From Himantopus leucocephalus (taxonomy: Eukaryota > Chordata > Aves > Charadriiformes > Recurvirostridae): a stretch of DNA of 64,000 nt. The stretch lies in assembly GCA_003993805.1 (NCBI GenBank), contig RSEF01000003.1, positions 40,113,755-40,177,754 on the forward strand, in the 5' to 3' direction. Under the pieces are notes generated by a model. That model ran no database searches. It was not told the DNA's origin and saw nothing but the letters and a program-made list of their open reading frames with translations. The position numbers were made by a program, and so were the translations under genes. This document shows, piece by piece, positions 12,011 through 26,400 of the stretch (within the stretch, counting starts at the first letter, position 1; each line of letters opens with the position of its first letter).

Positions 12011-15000
12011 ATATATGTATGCCCTGAGCCAATACAAATTGATGCAGAACATGCTTGTCTCAGACTGGATGGAGACTCTGTAAATGGCCAGAAGTTCTGC
12101 AGTACTGTTTTTAAAGCAGTATCTCTTCTTTAATATTCATTGCTGTTGGGTAGGCACAATGTAGAGCTGGGCCTGGACGCAAGTCTGATTGCTGCTATAT
12201 CAACACCACTTACATGTGGAAAATTACCACTTGCTCTGTGCAGTGTGGTGAAATCTGTGCAGATGCCACATCCACTTGAAAGGCAATTGAGTGTCTGTTG
12301 ACACACGGATTTGTGTTGTTCTGAGGCATTGTGGACTTCTAAAACACAATATCCAGGCTTGGCTCACAAGAAGAGACTATGCATTGGGAGGGCAATTAGG
12401 CCTGAGTAAAAAGTAGACAGCTTTCTTCAGATCCTCTTAGCTGATGTTCAGGCCTAGCTTTCCCAAACAATACCTGTTTTGTTGGGTGGGGAGGACTGCA
12501 GGACAAAGTATGGGAAACACTTGTTCATGAATGTTCAAAGCTATAAAAACCATGCAGTATGTTCACATGAGATGGTAAGATGTTGTGAAGTAGATCCTCC
12601 AGCTTAGGTTGTGAGCTGTTTTCTAATACGTTTTGTATCCTGAAGGCCTCTTCTTCCTTTTCTAATACCTTGCTGAGACAAGTTACCCACTTAGAATCTT
12701 CTAATACCTGTTTCAGCAATAAGTAGCATTTTTTACAATATGTATTTTGCCCTTTATTGTCAATGAAACTGGTTGTAATTTGCAGAAGAGTCACAGGGAA
12801 GAGAGTCACTCCTGATGTGAGGCATCAATGGTTTCCAGCTTTTCCTTCTGAAAATCCAGTGAGGTGGTTGACTGTACTTTGGGAAATGTTGCAGATCCAA
12901 ATTGTACCTATTGCATTTGAACTCACAACTAATCAGCAGCTGCCCTTAGATACAGGCCAATGTTCACATCAAGTTCATATCACATTTCATCTTCTAGTAA
13001 ATCTCTGGAAATAAATGTCATCTGGTAAGTCGACTCATCATGATCTTTTCCCATTACAGGTTAGGCTACCATGTGACAATGCCAGTTGCTGTCTTAAAAG
13101 TAATTCACTACCAATTTTTTTTCACTCTTGCTGTCTTTGAATAAAATGGACATAACCCTGTAGACTAGCCTGAGTACAGTTTAACACCCTACACTGTTTT
13201 TAGTGAACAAAATACATTCCTTTCTTTTGAAATAAACTTTCAAATAAATAGAAAATAGTCTGCTTTAACAGAGAGGATTGGAAATTTAACACCATTGAAC
13301 ATTTATTTGTAACTATTATCCACAAGCAAATTCTACTGTTCTACAGCCATCACTATTTGCAGCATGGCTTTTCAGTTTTGGGTTGTTTTTTTTTTTCTTC
13401 TGTTTGTGAATAGATTGCTCTTGTAATTGATTCCTGCAGGAATTTTGTATCTCAAACTTTCTTTTTAAAGGATATTTCCAATTAGGCTGGCAGTTTGTTT
13501 ATATGCTAGGATAAAAGAAGCATGTCATTTTCAGTAGAATAAATCCATTTTTACTTTGTGAAGAAAATGCATCAAGGATGTCTAAGATCAAAGTTTGTAA
13601 CCAAACTGACAACATTGTCACAAATTAAAAAAATTCTTTCTACAGAGAAGAAAGTCTTTGTAAGGATTTGATCAGAAATGTAAAGCCCTCAGTATGCAGC
13701 CTCCAAAGTAAAAAATGGATTTGTAGATATGTTTGTGATTATTCATTTGTATATACTGAGAAGAAATGCAGCATGAAAACTATGAATAAATGTTTTTGTT
13801 AATGATATCTATTATTTTACTGTGAAGAACAACAGTTAAAGATACAATTATGCACTGTAATGTCACACTTTTAATACTGGGGGGAAAGGCAGGTAGGAGT
13901 GAAGGGGTGACAGAAGTTACCAGATGCTGAGAATTTTTTCTGCAGGTATACTAATACAGAAAATCTCTTGTTCACAGCAGTTTTTTAAGGATTAAAATAT
14001 TTTGCTTAAAATGAGTCATTACTACAATTATCTATTTCCAGCATGTATGTTTTTCACATGGAAAACACAATAGAGGCTTTACCTTGACACCCAACACATT
14101 TCCTTCTTAGTTTCCAAAATTAGCTTTCTAGTGTTTAGAAACAAGTGCGCTATGAGCAATTACAGGTGATCCCTATAAGTAGACTGTTTTCTTTAGTGCA
14201 ATCAGTATGAACGTAGAAAAACTTTGTATTGATTTGCTGCAGTTAGTTGTATTCAAATGTCATTTACAACGGAATACCATAGTTCATGAAGTTCTCACTA
14301 ATGCAGTAGTTATATTAATGCAAGTGCATTTTAGTAATTGTCTTCAGTATTGCTTTGCTTAGTTTTAAAGATAAGCTGTATGAAACAGGACTGATACACC
14401 TGGAGTTTCAGTATCTCCTTTTAGTTACTTTCATCAATTATTCTTGACAGCAGCATTTCTTTCCCCATTGAATTTGCAAAGGTCGTTTAAATAACTGTTC
14501 TCCAAAAGAAAACACAAGAACTAGTAATTAAAATTAGTTTGTGGTCTAAATGTGTGTCTTGACAGACTAATTGAAGTATAACTCAGGGTAAGAACACTTG
14601 GTCCTATTGGATTGTTCTACTATTTCATTTCCAGATGTGGAATCACATCTCTTATATGATCTGAATTTCCTGTATTCACAGGAGACATTACAAATGAGCT
14701 GCACTGCCTAGAATTGCTGCTTTTACATGTGCATTCCACCATGGCCTGAGGGCTGTGATTTGACTGAGCTGATGCAAAAGCAGAGTTTTCACCCTTTCAC
14801 AGCCTCTCGCTGATGGGCCAGTCGATGTGTGGCTGTAACAGCAGGAGCGTGATGAGCCACCACCTGCAGTGGTGTGACTCTTCTGTTCACGCTCTTTCAA
14901 TTCACCTAAGCGAGATGAACAGTATCTCTGTCTTACTGAACTAACATCTTCACCTCCCACTCTTTCCTGGTTATCAAGCTGTGACAGAGACAGGTTTTCA

Positions 15001-18000
15001 ATAACTTCCCACTTCCACCAGTCAAATAAATTTTTATATATATATATTCTGATTACTTTTCTGAGGTTTGCCCAGCAATTTTGTCATTCAGCCCCAGTTG
15101 AGAGGAAAGGACAGACTCCAAATAAAAAATGTGGGGAAACATGGGATTACGAGATCATTAAGCACAGATCTTCATCAGTAGATGTAGTCTAAAATAATAG
15201 TGCCTACATGTCCCTACTCCTGGTACAGAAGTCCTTTAGCTCTCATTATCGTCATTGTTGAACTCTTATTTCAGCAGAGCTGGATGCTTCAGCCTGGCCA
15301 TCCCGCGGCACAGGCTGCATCTGTAGCTTTCTAAGCAACAGGAATTTTTATGCTGGATGGAGTCCATGAGCAGTAAGTCATCACTGGTGAGAACCATTGC
15401 TCAAATTACTGTTATTAGTACTTTTTGCATAAGTGCAAGAAAACCGTAATTGACTCCAAAAAAATAAAGGCAGAAAAGTATATTTGATGGGAACTGAAAA
15501 CTGACAAGATCCTGCAAGTACAGAAGGGCACAAAAAATGTGATTCATGTGTCAAAACATGTTGTAAACCTTTTTTATTGTAGATAAGAGACCTTCAGAAG
15601 ATGAAAACTTTTAAACCTGTAATCACATCTTTATAGAGTTTCAGGTGTGAATGTGAGCTTTTTCCTTTACAGTTGTTCCTGATGCACTTACCATTTGATC
15701 TGGAAAAGCAAATGTGTTCTCAGAGTCTATAGTAGCAGGAAACAAAAGTCTTTCATTTCTGTAGTACTGGATTCTTCCATCATGAAATATTTAGGTACCA
15801 AGTAAACTCTTCTCTAAGATTAAATTAAAAAACTATACATTTTCATAGACTTGTAAAAACTATAGATGGCCAAAACTCATTGGACCCTCTAGCCCATCTC
15901 CTTGCTAATATGAATTTCTTCCTTACAGTACTTTTCTTCTCACTTTGGCAGTTTAGTCTGTTTAGTTACTTTGCCAGTTTAGCATTTTAAGAACTTCTTT
16001 CAGAGTTTCAGACGTATCATAAAAGCTGATAGTTCATGGTGCCAGGAAATCTTCCCTCCTGCTTATATAAAATTGTGTACCCTTCTTATGACACTATATA
16101 TAAAACTCCTTTTTTGGAGCTACACTGATTTTTTTGCTCCCACTGTCAGTCTCTGCATTATTCCCAAGACACTTGTGCTTCATTGCTGTGAATAATTTCA
16201 CTATAAGATATAGACACAATCTGTGAGAATAATAATGTCTCTCTGATTCTGATATGATTTCCAAAATCACTTGGTGCCCTGCAACATTTTAAGTGTTTCT
16301 CCTGTACTTGTCATTTTGCTTAAACAATATGCTTCTTCACTCTCTTCCCATAACTCAAGGACTCCTATTCCTCAAACTTTTCTATTTTCCTTCTTTAATC
16401 TTCAGTTAGTTTGTAAGTATCTAGTACAGATCAAGTTGGCTGGAACAAAACTCTCTATTACACCGTGGTATGACTGATGTATCTTTCAGCTTTCGGTCTT
16501 TTCAATATGAACTATCACAGAAACGCACATAAGGCTGTGGGTCATGAAAATGTCTAAGGTAAACTGAAATTCTTTTATAGCTAAAGGAAAAAAACATACT
16601 TGTATGAAAAAAAATCTTTAAAACATGTAATTTTTTTCAGTTGTTCAGATGGCAAAACTTCAGTTCAGAACCTTGAAAGAGCTTTCTCCCTTTGGTGCAA
16701 CATGTAATATTACTATTGCTGAAGCAGTATGAGGCATATAGCTCCCAAGTAGGCTTAAAGTGTTAAGGATGTCAGCTGCTGTAGAATCAATTATGAAGCC
16801 TTAAGCCTGAAATCTATTCCTGCTTGTGAAGTTTTCAGTTCACCTGTTAAACAACTACCAAAGTAAGATTAATTCAGAATTAAAGGAAAGGCATCAAAAG
16901 ATGAAGACATCTCTCCAAAGCAATTTATTTTTTTAACTTGTCCAAAATTCAGGGTTAATATTATGAGCTACAAAGTTAATCTGGATCATTAATATTTCAA
17001 ATTAATATGACCATGAAGTATAGCAATATCGTAAAAATAACTTTCTCAGAAGGATTATGTTTATAATTCTTTCCTACCGTATTCCACTAATTTTCTTTTA
17101 AAATATACTCTGATTCTGTACCCTTAGTCTCAGATTTGCATGTGATATTCCATTAGTGAAATCAAAATCAATTGTGTAGACATTTTTTTTGCATAGGCAA
17201 TTGCACAGGTACTTACATAGTAAATTTTTCTGATCAGCACCAGTGGCTTTCCCAAAAGGTGCTACTGGGAAGCAGTTTGGTAGTGTGCAGGGACTATCCA
17301 TTCATCCTGCATAAATATGGTAAAGGAGGGCAGCCAGTGCAGTGTCCCTTGAGAACGATTCAATATCTATTTTCTTTCCATTATCTTAGTTTTTGCCCAC
17401 AATTCCCTTGTTGTGTGTCCTTGAGGATCCTAATTCCCTAACAAATGGGAAAAAAGAAGCCTAATATTTCTAGTGAACCATGTTTTGCTATGAAATTCAG
17501 TTCCAAGTATCTGTCAAAACCAGATTTGATACATGTATTATTTTTTTTTCCGAAAATATTTACTTTCCAAGAAGTAGAAATATTTGCATAAAAACTTTCA
17601 GGAGGATTATTCTCTTGGCAAAAATCACTCGGAATTTTTCAGGTAGATTTTACTCAATAGGCAGTGAGTTAATTTTATTTTTACCTGGACTCAGTATGCC
17701 GTGGAAGTTTCTTGCCTATTGAGACAGCTGTAGCCTAGCCAGAAATTAAAAATGGAACTTGCAGAGACAGTGCATGGCTTAATACTCTCTTATATAGATG
17801 CGAAGTGCTGGAAGTCATTGCAGTCCAATTTTAAAGGTGGTCCAAAATTAAATATTAGAACGTCAGAAGTTCCTGCAGGAAGGGAGAGTTCACATTTCAC
17901 TTACCGATGGTTTCTGGTTGCTTAATCAGCATAATTTCTTACAGGCAGCATTTGGAAGCAAAGTTGAATCATATATTGTACTGTGATAGAAATATGAATT

Positions 18001-18179
18001 CTGTGCTGATTGAACTTTTTCTTAGAATTTTGTAGAATATCAGTAATCATTTTTACTCCCAAACAAACATTGTACTTCTCTGTACATTGTAGTCAGAGAA
18101 TTATGTCTGTACAAGGGAACTGTTAGCAGGAGAAATCCAGCCAAACTTGCTACATATGGCTGGTTCTTTTTTGTGCCAG
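12011..18179. other. Non-coding DNA, no confident feature
   Basis: AT-rich single-copy-looking sequence. A minus-strand frame at 12525-12809 is somewhat protein-like but unrecognised. A (TA)7 run lies at 15035-15048. The stretch near 15841-16130 resembles a very old degraded retroposon in feel, but I could not identify one. Confidence 0.5.
15035..15048. repeat. (TA)7 microsatellite
   Basis: Seven uninterrupted TA units. Confidence 0.9.
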
Positions 18180-18435
18180 GGAATCCTGTGTGCAAACCTG
18201 CGTGGTTGGAAAAGATCTGAGAAGCTTCAGGGATTCTGCTGAAGAGCCCTTGGGGATCTCAGATGGAGATAAAGAGGCAGAAGAAAAAGTAAACGAGAAG
18301 CTGGCGGCAACCCAAGAGGAGTGTTTAAGCGAAGGGGGCGGGCCACCCTCAGCACTTCTGTGGTCTGGTTTATTTGTCTGTTTCCAGCAAACATCCTTAG
18401 CATGTGGCACTCAATAAAAGGAATGGGAAGCTTCT
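18180..18435 (+). other. Exon-like island ending in a poly(A) signal
   Basis: A pyrimidine-rich tract ends in gtgccag (AG at 18178-18179), like a splice acceptor. From there a frame stays open for 78 codons, is rich in D, E and K (for example DGDKEAEEKVNEKLAATQEE), and stops with a TAA that lies inside AATAAA at 18413-18418. The island is more GC-rich than its flanks and contains a GC box (ggggcggg, near 18336). This is the layout of a terminal exon of an mRNA or lncRNA inside the CHRM3 intron. I recognise no protein family. An opposite-strand frame of similar length means chance is not excluded. Confidence 0.25.
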
Positions 18436-19107
18436 AACCTTTGTATATGGGATCTCCACTATCACCTAGAAAATCCTCATCAGCTAAATTAGTATCCATG
18501 AAAGACGACAGTGGGAAATCTACCCCAGCCTAACTCCTAAGTTTATTCAAAGTGGTAGGTATTTGGGAATTGCAGGTTCTGCTTCGTGTAGTACAGCTGG
18601 TGCAATAAAATTAGGCAACTCAGGCAACTGCAAGCCTAAGTGCGAAGGAGGAATTTGGGGATGTAAATTGCTTCTTCCTCAGAGTTGCTGAAGTCGTATG
18701 CAAGGTTAGATTATTACTAATCTTGCACAGGTGCTCAAGGCAGAAAAGATAGAAACTGCAAAAATCTGCTGCCTCCCTATTCGTGCGGAAAGATGCAGTT
18801 CCAGCTGCTGCTCTCTCTGAGTCAGGTGTGTGTGATACCAGTGCTGAGAGAAGTTCCAATCACTTGAAAAGTAACAAGCTGAGAAAAGCCAGTTATTTCT
18901 CAACAGCCAATGCACCTCTTGTGCCTGGGTGGAGTATACTCGGGAATAATTTTTCAGGGAGCAAATAAGGAATCTCGGTGCAGCCGGCCTCCTTGGGAGA
19001 GGAGAGAGCTAACTGCGTGCTACAGGAAAACACTTACATTGCAAAGAATTTATTCTTCTCATTTAAAGACACAGAAAACTAATAAATGCTGTAGTAGAAA
19101 TTCACTG

Positions 19108-19124
19108 ATATATATATATATATT
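19108..19124. repeat. (AT)n microsatellite
   Basis: Eight uninterrupted AT units plus one base. Confidence 0.9.
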
Positions 19125-20271
19125 TTGTTGCTCACAGAAGAGCTGTAGTTGGATGACTACATGTAGTGCATCTTTGGAGTCCTTGATTTCTCTTCCTTGT
19201 TATTTCCCATTTCACTTGTGTCTTGCAAAAAACTGCTGTGACAAAAGAAAATCTGGTGTCTATAAATAGTACAAGAAAATTATGCCAGCCATAAAAAAAA
19301 AAAATTATAACCGTCCTGTTCTAGTTTCATGAATATTCCGTAATCACTAAGACGACATTCTAGAAGAGTTGTATATGTATGTGTGCATATGAATAGACAT
19401 ACTCTCACAAGTATGTCTTCACTCCTAAATTATATGCCCAGCCTTGATTAACCTGTCCTTCATAATAAACTGCTGTTAGCAGGAGTTAAAGATGTGGTCT
19501 AAGAGATAAGAGGCAATCTTGCCAGCAATCTCTTTAAATGCACATATACATTATAGTGGCATCAGAAGTAATAACTCCCATAATCAATATATTAAACTGT
19601 CCTCTCTTTGCTCCTGTTATGATGTACTTTTAATGTTCCCAAACATCTTTGTTTAAGTAAGTTGGAGTGTGTGTATGTGTTTGTATAAATACATAAACAC
19701 ACAATAGATTGATCCCTGGCAAGGATCAAACTAGTGATCTCTTTTGTACATATCTACTGCCAAATTGGAAAAATGAAAGATAAAGTTTGGCAGAGAAATA
19801 GGTTTTACTGACGAATGATGTCTTCTTTCATTGCTTAGGAACAAACTGGTTTAGTCTTAACCAGTTTTTTAAAATTTGTGGACTGATAATGTACAGAAGT
19901 TTGTTTCACTAAGTCCATGAACTAAGGCAGTGGGTGCAATGAGGGGCTTTCATACTAAATCTGCAGTTTCTGGAGATGGTCTGGCACTTTTTAAAAATTT
20001 AATATGTAAGATCAGGCTTCAAAAGATATTGCTAGGTGAGCAATACATGTTCAAATTTTCAAACATCTTGACTACATTTATTCCCGTTAATTTAAACTTA
20101 TGAACTATACCTAAAACCAAAGAATTAATGGGAAAAAAAATGTTATGTGCATACATAACCAACTGCAGTCAGTTAGAATTGCGACTGTTCTGACAAACTT
20201 CCAATGCTATTTGAACTGGACCCAAATCCCACCGAGTACGAGACTGCCCAAATCTTATGCTTTCCCACCAG

Positions 20272-20442
20272 GTGATGGAAGCAGGGCTGGACGCTGCTGG
20301 CATGAGCGTGGCTGTGGTTGTCCCCCTTACACTGCTTCGTGCCTGTGAGAAGGCCCGTGTCCCTTCGGCACTGGCATCTGCAGAGCCGTGCTTAGAGGTC
20401 CATGATATGTTCCAGAACATGCTGGAGTTACACCTTCAGTAA
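20272..20442 (+). other. Second exon-like island, unrecognised
   Basis: A pyrimidine tract ending in cccaccag (AG at 20270-20271) precedes a frame with an ATG at 20275 that runs 55 codons to TAA (20440-20442). The region is GC- and CpG-richer than its surroundings. The product would have a small hydrophobic patch (VAVVVPLTLL) and no family resemblance I know. No good donor follows the stop. Overlapping frames exist on the other strand. Confidence 0.15.
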
Positions 20443-23400
20443 AAATGTGTCTGTTTCACTTCAAGTCCCTCTTTCTGCGTCTCAGCAGCCACAAGGGAAC
20501 AGCTGTGGGCTGTCTGCCTGCCACCAACAGGGGCGGCCAGACACCAGCGCAGGGTTGCCTTGCAGCAGTGGGGTGACAGAGATGTGGCAGTCTGAGGAAA
20601 AGGTTTCCTCCTGGATATAAAGCAGAGCTCCAACACCATGAGCTGTCAAGCTGGCAAGGTTGCCAAGTATGGGTGAGCAGAGAATTCAAGGACCTGGGCA
20701 GTTGCCCTCGGAAGGAAATGTGCTCTGTCAAGAAAACCCTGCCACAGTATCTGCAGCATTAACTTGCTTTAAAAGGTTAGTCATGTGCTGCCTTGCTTCA
20801 CAGCAAAAGGTGATCCATAACTTCTATGATGGTGCTTGTTATAACTCTGCTGGAGTTTATACTAAGGTTTTCAGTCCATACAGGACTATGTTTTATGTTT
20901 GCTTGGAACGAGTAGTTTGCAGTGTTTAGAGATACTGAAAAATGAAAGACAAATCTTTGAAAGTTTAGGAAATGAAAAATTAATTACATAGACTCAGTGC
21001 ACTTATAAGTAATTAGATACAGTTCACAATAGCCGTGCCAATTAAATAAATGCCTTTTTGTTTCTACTCAGCTAGATCAACTGAGGCACAAATCAGTTTA
21101 AAGCCAAAATGTTAAAACAAAGTTTATGTGAATCTGTGGTTTGATGTTCACCTTGAGCCATGTTTGGTCTTGATGTTCTGGACTTCTAAACACTTTTCAT
21201 ATACAGTAGTCAATAGCTCAGGGTGAAAACCAGCCTTAGCACCTTTGAAAATGATATTATGAGGAACTTAGTTTCAAAGTCATATAATCACTGTCAGAAC
21301 TAGAAAAAAAAATGTTGACTGCCAGACTGAATGGTTGACCTGACACTTAGCAGCGCTAGGGATGTCAGACAGGACCGCTCCCTCCCTTCTCAAAAGGCCA
21401 TGTGGCAGAATCACCTCTTTGGAAGTATTGGAAGTTTAGCTCTAAAATTATCACTTTAACTCCTTTCTCCTTAAAACCTGGGACTCTTGAAAAACTTCAG
21501 CTCCAACTAGTTATGTGAGGTTTGAAAGCTTTGGTTTTAGTTATAATCCAAACGAGAATGATGTGAGTGAGTATGAGTTATAGTTGTAGGGCAATACTTG
21601 AATGCTATATACCACGTGTTAATGGTTTCTAAAAACATACACGTATAATTAGCATAACCTTATGTCCGATTCAGGCACTGGACAGCATCCCAATATTGTC
21701 TCTAATGTTTTACTCCTGTATATCATGCCAGAGATTTCTTTCACATCTTTGTGGAGTGTTGATGCTTTAATTCTTTTGGTGATGGTTCTTCTAATTCTTC
21801 AGGTGGGTCAAAAATGAGCGCTAGTGGATCACTCCTTCAGTTTGGGCACGTAGACCATTTAGAGGACCAAGGGAGACTCACTGTCTTCTTGTAATTAAGT
21901 TTGTTCTCCTGCAGCCTCCTGAAAAGCCTTTTAGGTCAGTACTGCAATAGTGCTTGATGGAAAAATCTCTGATGCTTGATACAAAGCCTTTTAAAAAAGA
22001 GACTCAGAAAAAGCCCACTTTGAACATTTCTAATGAGATTGTGTCTGCACCTCAGTAGAGTAACAGATAGCTTTACATCTATAAGCCTTACAGACAGAGC
22101 TGGCCAGAAGGCGTCAGATACAGCAATTTCCACTGCTAAATGCATTTTTCAGGAAATGGAAGACTTTCTCTGGAACATAGCAATTCTGCTGAAATTTTAG
22201 ATGTGAAAGGGTCTAAATGCATTATGTAGACTGCTAATTAATTAACTACTGATATTTTTAAAATGTAAATATTTAAAACACTCTATGACATTATCCAAGT
22301 AAAATATTTTGACACTGAAATAATTTTTCTACATTGTCAAAATGAAAACTTGCTTGGATTCCAAATAAAAAAAACCCCAACCTTCTGAATTTCAACTATT
22401 GGCTATTCATTCCAACCAAAAAAAGGAACAGTTCCTCTGAACAAAATTAGGGTTTTTCACATGCCCAGTTTTACCCATGGTCTGTCCTGAGCTGCTCCAA
22501 CCATTCTACCAAATGAGTCTTCTTCAAATATTTCTCTATTCAGTCATGTTTTTATACCATTTTTACACCAATAAGTCCATATACTTTTTTGCAGTTTCAT
22601 GAAAAATACTGTGAAAAAGTCTGCATTTTACCCTCCCTTTGCCTGAAGACATTCATTGATTATGGCCTCAGGGATACCTGGAAACCAAATCTACTTTCAC
22701 TGAGCTAAGAAAATGACAACTGTCTTTAGAGGTAGCCAAGTACTTTTTTCCGTAGTTCATAAAGCACCATTTTGAAGTTGTGCCATCAATCACAAAACTA
22801 TATGTAAATTAGATTGTAGATTCTAAAAAGCTTCAGTAGAAATAGGTAATACTGAAAGTCAGAGAGAAAACATTTTCCACGCTGAGGTCTGGATGCAGCT
22901 GAACTTCCTGTAAGTTCAAGGGGTTTATTTTATTGGAGACATCAATTACATTGGAGACATGGGATCAATACCTTTCTGATAACCTACTGACATTATGAGG
23001 GAGAGGTTTTTGTGTTATTTGAGAAAGCAGTCATTGACTTGATATAATTTGTTGAATTCTCTGTTCAGTATATCTCGTCATCCTGCAACTATGCAGTGGC
23101 TAAGGAGATTAAGGATTCGTGCAGTGGTTGTGTAAGAAGAAGATGTATTTGATTCAGGACATCTCCTTCCATTTGATGTTTTGAGCAAACTACCATCAAA
23201 TAGTCAGGAAAGGATGTGGTGCAGAGGAATGGCTCCTTAGCGTGTACGTGTTGGCTGGCCATTCACAGAGGCCAGTGTTGAAAGGGCAAAGTGATCCACA
23301 GGCCATATTTGTTGTCAGGGCTACTAAGTGGTCACATTTTGGTCCTCAGCAAAAGGAAATAATTTTTTCAATTCTTTTTTCAACAATTACCTTTTCCTCT

Positions 23401-26400
23401 AGTATTCTTTTGTAGTCCTTAATGAACTACAGGAGAGGTTAAGAAAAAAAAACCATAAAAGCTATTGAATCAGACTAGGATCAGTTGTGCCATAGGCTGG
23501 TTATGAACCATAAATGTTATTATTTCACTGGGGTTTTTTACCATTTTGGTATGTGGGGTAGAATGTTTCTAAAGTTAGAGAAAAAGTCCAAATATTAGTA
23601 GACAGTGAAACAATGAATCTGTTACACTTTGCTGTTGGGATCTTTACGTCAGAAATTTCCAGTATTTTATAAAGCACAATGTTTTAAACACACTCTGATG
23701 GACGTCAATAGTAAAACAGAATATCAGCAGGATTTATTTCCTTGGAATCTTAAAAGCACCTGTGTAAAAACAACATGTCGATCAAATTAACTTTAGTTTT
23801 AAAATTGCATAACGTTACATTCAGGTTGCTTTATTTTTCAGGCTTATCAGTCAGGATCGTGTGTGTGGTCTCTACAGGAAACATACTCTCTACAAACAGT
23901 ATATTTAGGCACATTAAATCTATAGCACATTTAACTGGATTAAAGAACAAGCGTGCATGAAGAACTTAAATGCTTTTCTGAATGAAGACTGTATTTTAAT
24001 TAGGATCACAAGTCTGAGGGTCACACCATGGGTTAGCTAATCCACACTCCTGTTTCCATCAGACAATTCTCTTCAGAAATGTATTGTGCTGCTCCTTAAA
24101 GTTTTAAACGTTTTATGGTTTTGTCACCACAGCTCTGATTTGGACAGTGATTTGGTTTGCTTTGGTTTGATGTGTTTTGGTTTGATCTCCAGTGAAACTT
24201 ATTCTTTGGCCAACCTACAGCAATATATAATGTTGTGTGATAATTTGAATAAAAATTCAGCAGATCAGTTGGCAATAATAATTTTCTAAAACTGTTGCTG
24301 AAGGAAGATGTATCAAAATCTTGGAATAGGACTATCAAACATGACTACAGATATAAAAATATGTGGGAATCCTGCATTTAGTAAAAAATGTGGGAAACAA
24401 CTGTCAAGCAATACACAGGAATTTATTTCTTAACAATAGTTGAAATATCTTTAGAGTGCAGGTCTGGGCAAGAAACCACAGTCAGCCTCTGGTTTGTTTA
24501 TTTTAATGTATGTATATGGTATAGCTGTGTAACAGACCTCCATGCAAACTTCTGCTTGCAAATGATTTGTACATTCAGTAAAAAATAATAATGAAATTAT
24601 AAATTTGACAGACCAAGCAAGATCCTGCTGACCCCCAGAGGATGTATGAATGGCAGTGAGGATGCAACTACCTCAGCCCACGGGCCAGCACAGAGGGTAT
24701 TTGTGGGGTTGAGCTGCAGAGCACTGAGGAGCTAAATGTTTCCCGTTGGTCCAGCTGATTTCCTTCACTCAGACTGTCATCCATCTAATCCCTGACTGCT
24801 ACACATAGTTCAGGATTAACCCATCTCTAATTTGTCCAGTGGTGAATTGCTACGTGACTGGTTGTCCTCACCATTCCCTGATTGAAAAAAAGGACTAGTG
24901 GATATATGCTACCGGTTCTTCTAAGGAAAAAGAAAAAAAATTAAGTTTGTTATGTATATCCCACATTCACTCAGATCTTGGCTTGCACAGAAGGTCAGAT
25001 ATCACCCAAGCATATAGAAAATAACAAGCTTGCAGATCATTATGTTCCTGCTGGGTAGTTAAAATGTGGAAAATATAGCAAACAATTTCAGTGCATTATA
25101 TCTTTGATGCAGTTTATTAATGATTTTTTCAGAATCCATCATGCAAGCTACAATTCTAAACTTGTAGGGAAACAAACACTTCTATATAGGCAAGCACATT
25201 TGGAAATGATTCTTTCTTGTTGAGTGCATTTTGAATGAAGACATAAATGCTGTCATTCATTTACTATGAGCCAGACTTACTATCATTTTTGCAGAAAAGA
25301 AACAATTGCAAAACAATCCTTTTTACACTTTATGAACTTATTTGCATCTGTGAATTATTAGAATAAATCACAAATAAGAACAGTAGGTTTTTATTCCTGT
25401 TTTGCATGCATGGTAATGAGCTGAAAGAAAAATGAGAGGTCAGTACAAATTTGCAGAAAAGTCATATTAACACAGATAATAAAAAGCCTCCCAAGCCTGT
25501 GTATATTTAGAAGAGATTAGGGTGAAGATCTTATGTGAAACAGAAGGAGAAAATTATTAAAAAGAATTCGGGATTGTTTGTTATTTAAAAGGCTAAATCC
25601 AAATCTATTAAGAGCATGATAGTGCACAGCAGCCTGGAAGCGAAGAACTCGAGTTGTCTAATAGAAGCCTAATGAGGACAGGAGAGTCAATCCCAGAAGC
25701 CTCTGAACACACAGGACTGCCTGCACTCGGAGCCAGTGGGGGTGTCCCATGCAAACCCCCTTGCAGATTAGATTTCAGGCTTTGTTGGATAACAGCAGGC
25801 ACATACAGCGAGATCTTGCGAAGTCCCATAAGATTGAGCTGATAAGTACCAATTTATTAATCCAGTTGATGGCAACTTTGCACACCGGAGAATGATCTGA
25901 ATTTCCCCAGTAAATTTGCTTGCGCTATCCGTGTCTACGCTACTGAACATGAGCAAAGGGAGCAGAATGGGGGTCCTGTTGAGGGGCTGTTCAAAGCAAG
26001 TGCGACAGCATCGCTCAAGAGCTGTGAAAGTACCGTTATTCCACTTGGATTTCTCAAATCAAATTTCATCTAGACATGCAAACTAAGGTTTGATATTTAC
26101 CTGGCTTTAAGGAAAAGGTCAAATTAAATAGCTATTAGCTATTTTCTGTTAGCTTTAAGGAGTTTTCTTCCAAAGGCATGAATATGTCTTACAGAATAAT
26201 TCAGTTGGGACTTGGACATCACGATTAGGTAAATGGATTTTATACCCATTTATAAAAATGAGGGATTAAAGTCACTTGTAGAATGACACACCAGTGACTC
26301 CCATTAGGAACAGAGCCCGGTGTAGCCTATTGACTTGTCTAACCACGCAGCATTGCATCCGTGTGTGTACATGCACACACAGGGGACTCTGTGCTTAAGT

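Noticed and set aside
15841..16130. Possible ancient LINE remnant
   Set aside because: The impression rests on vague word similarity only; a profile search would be needed to support it.
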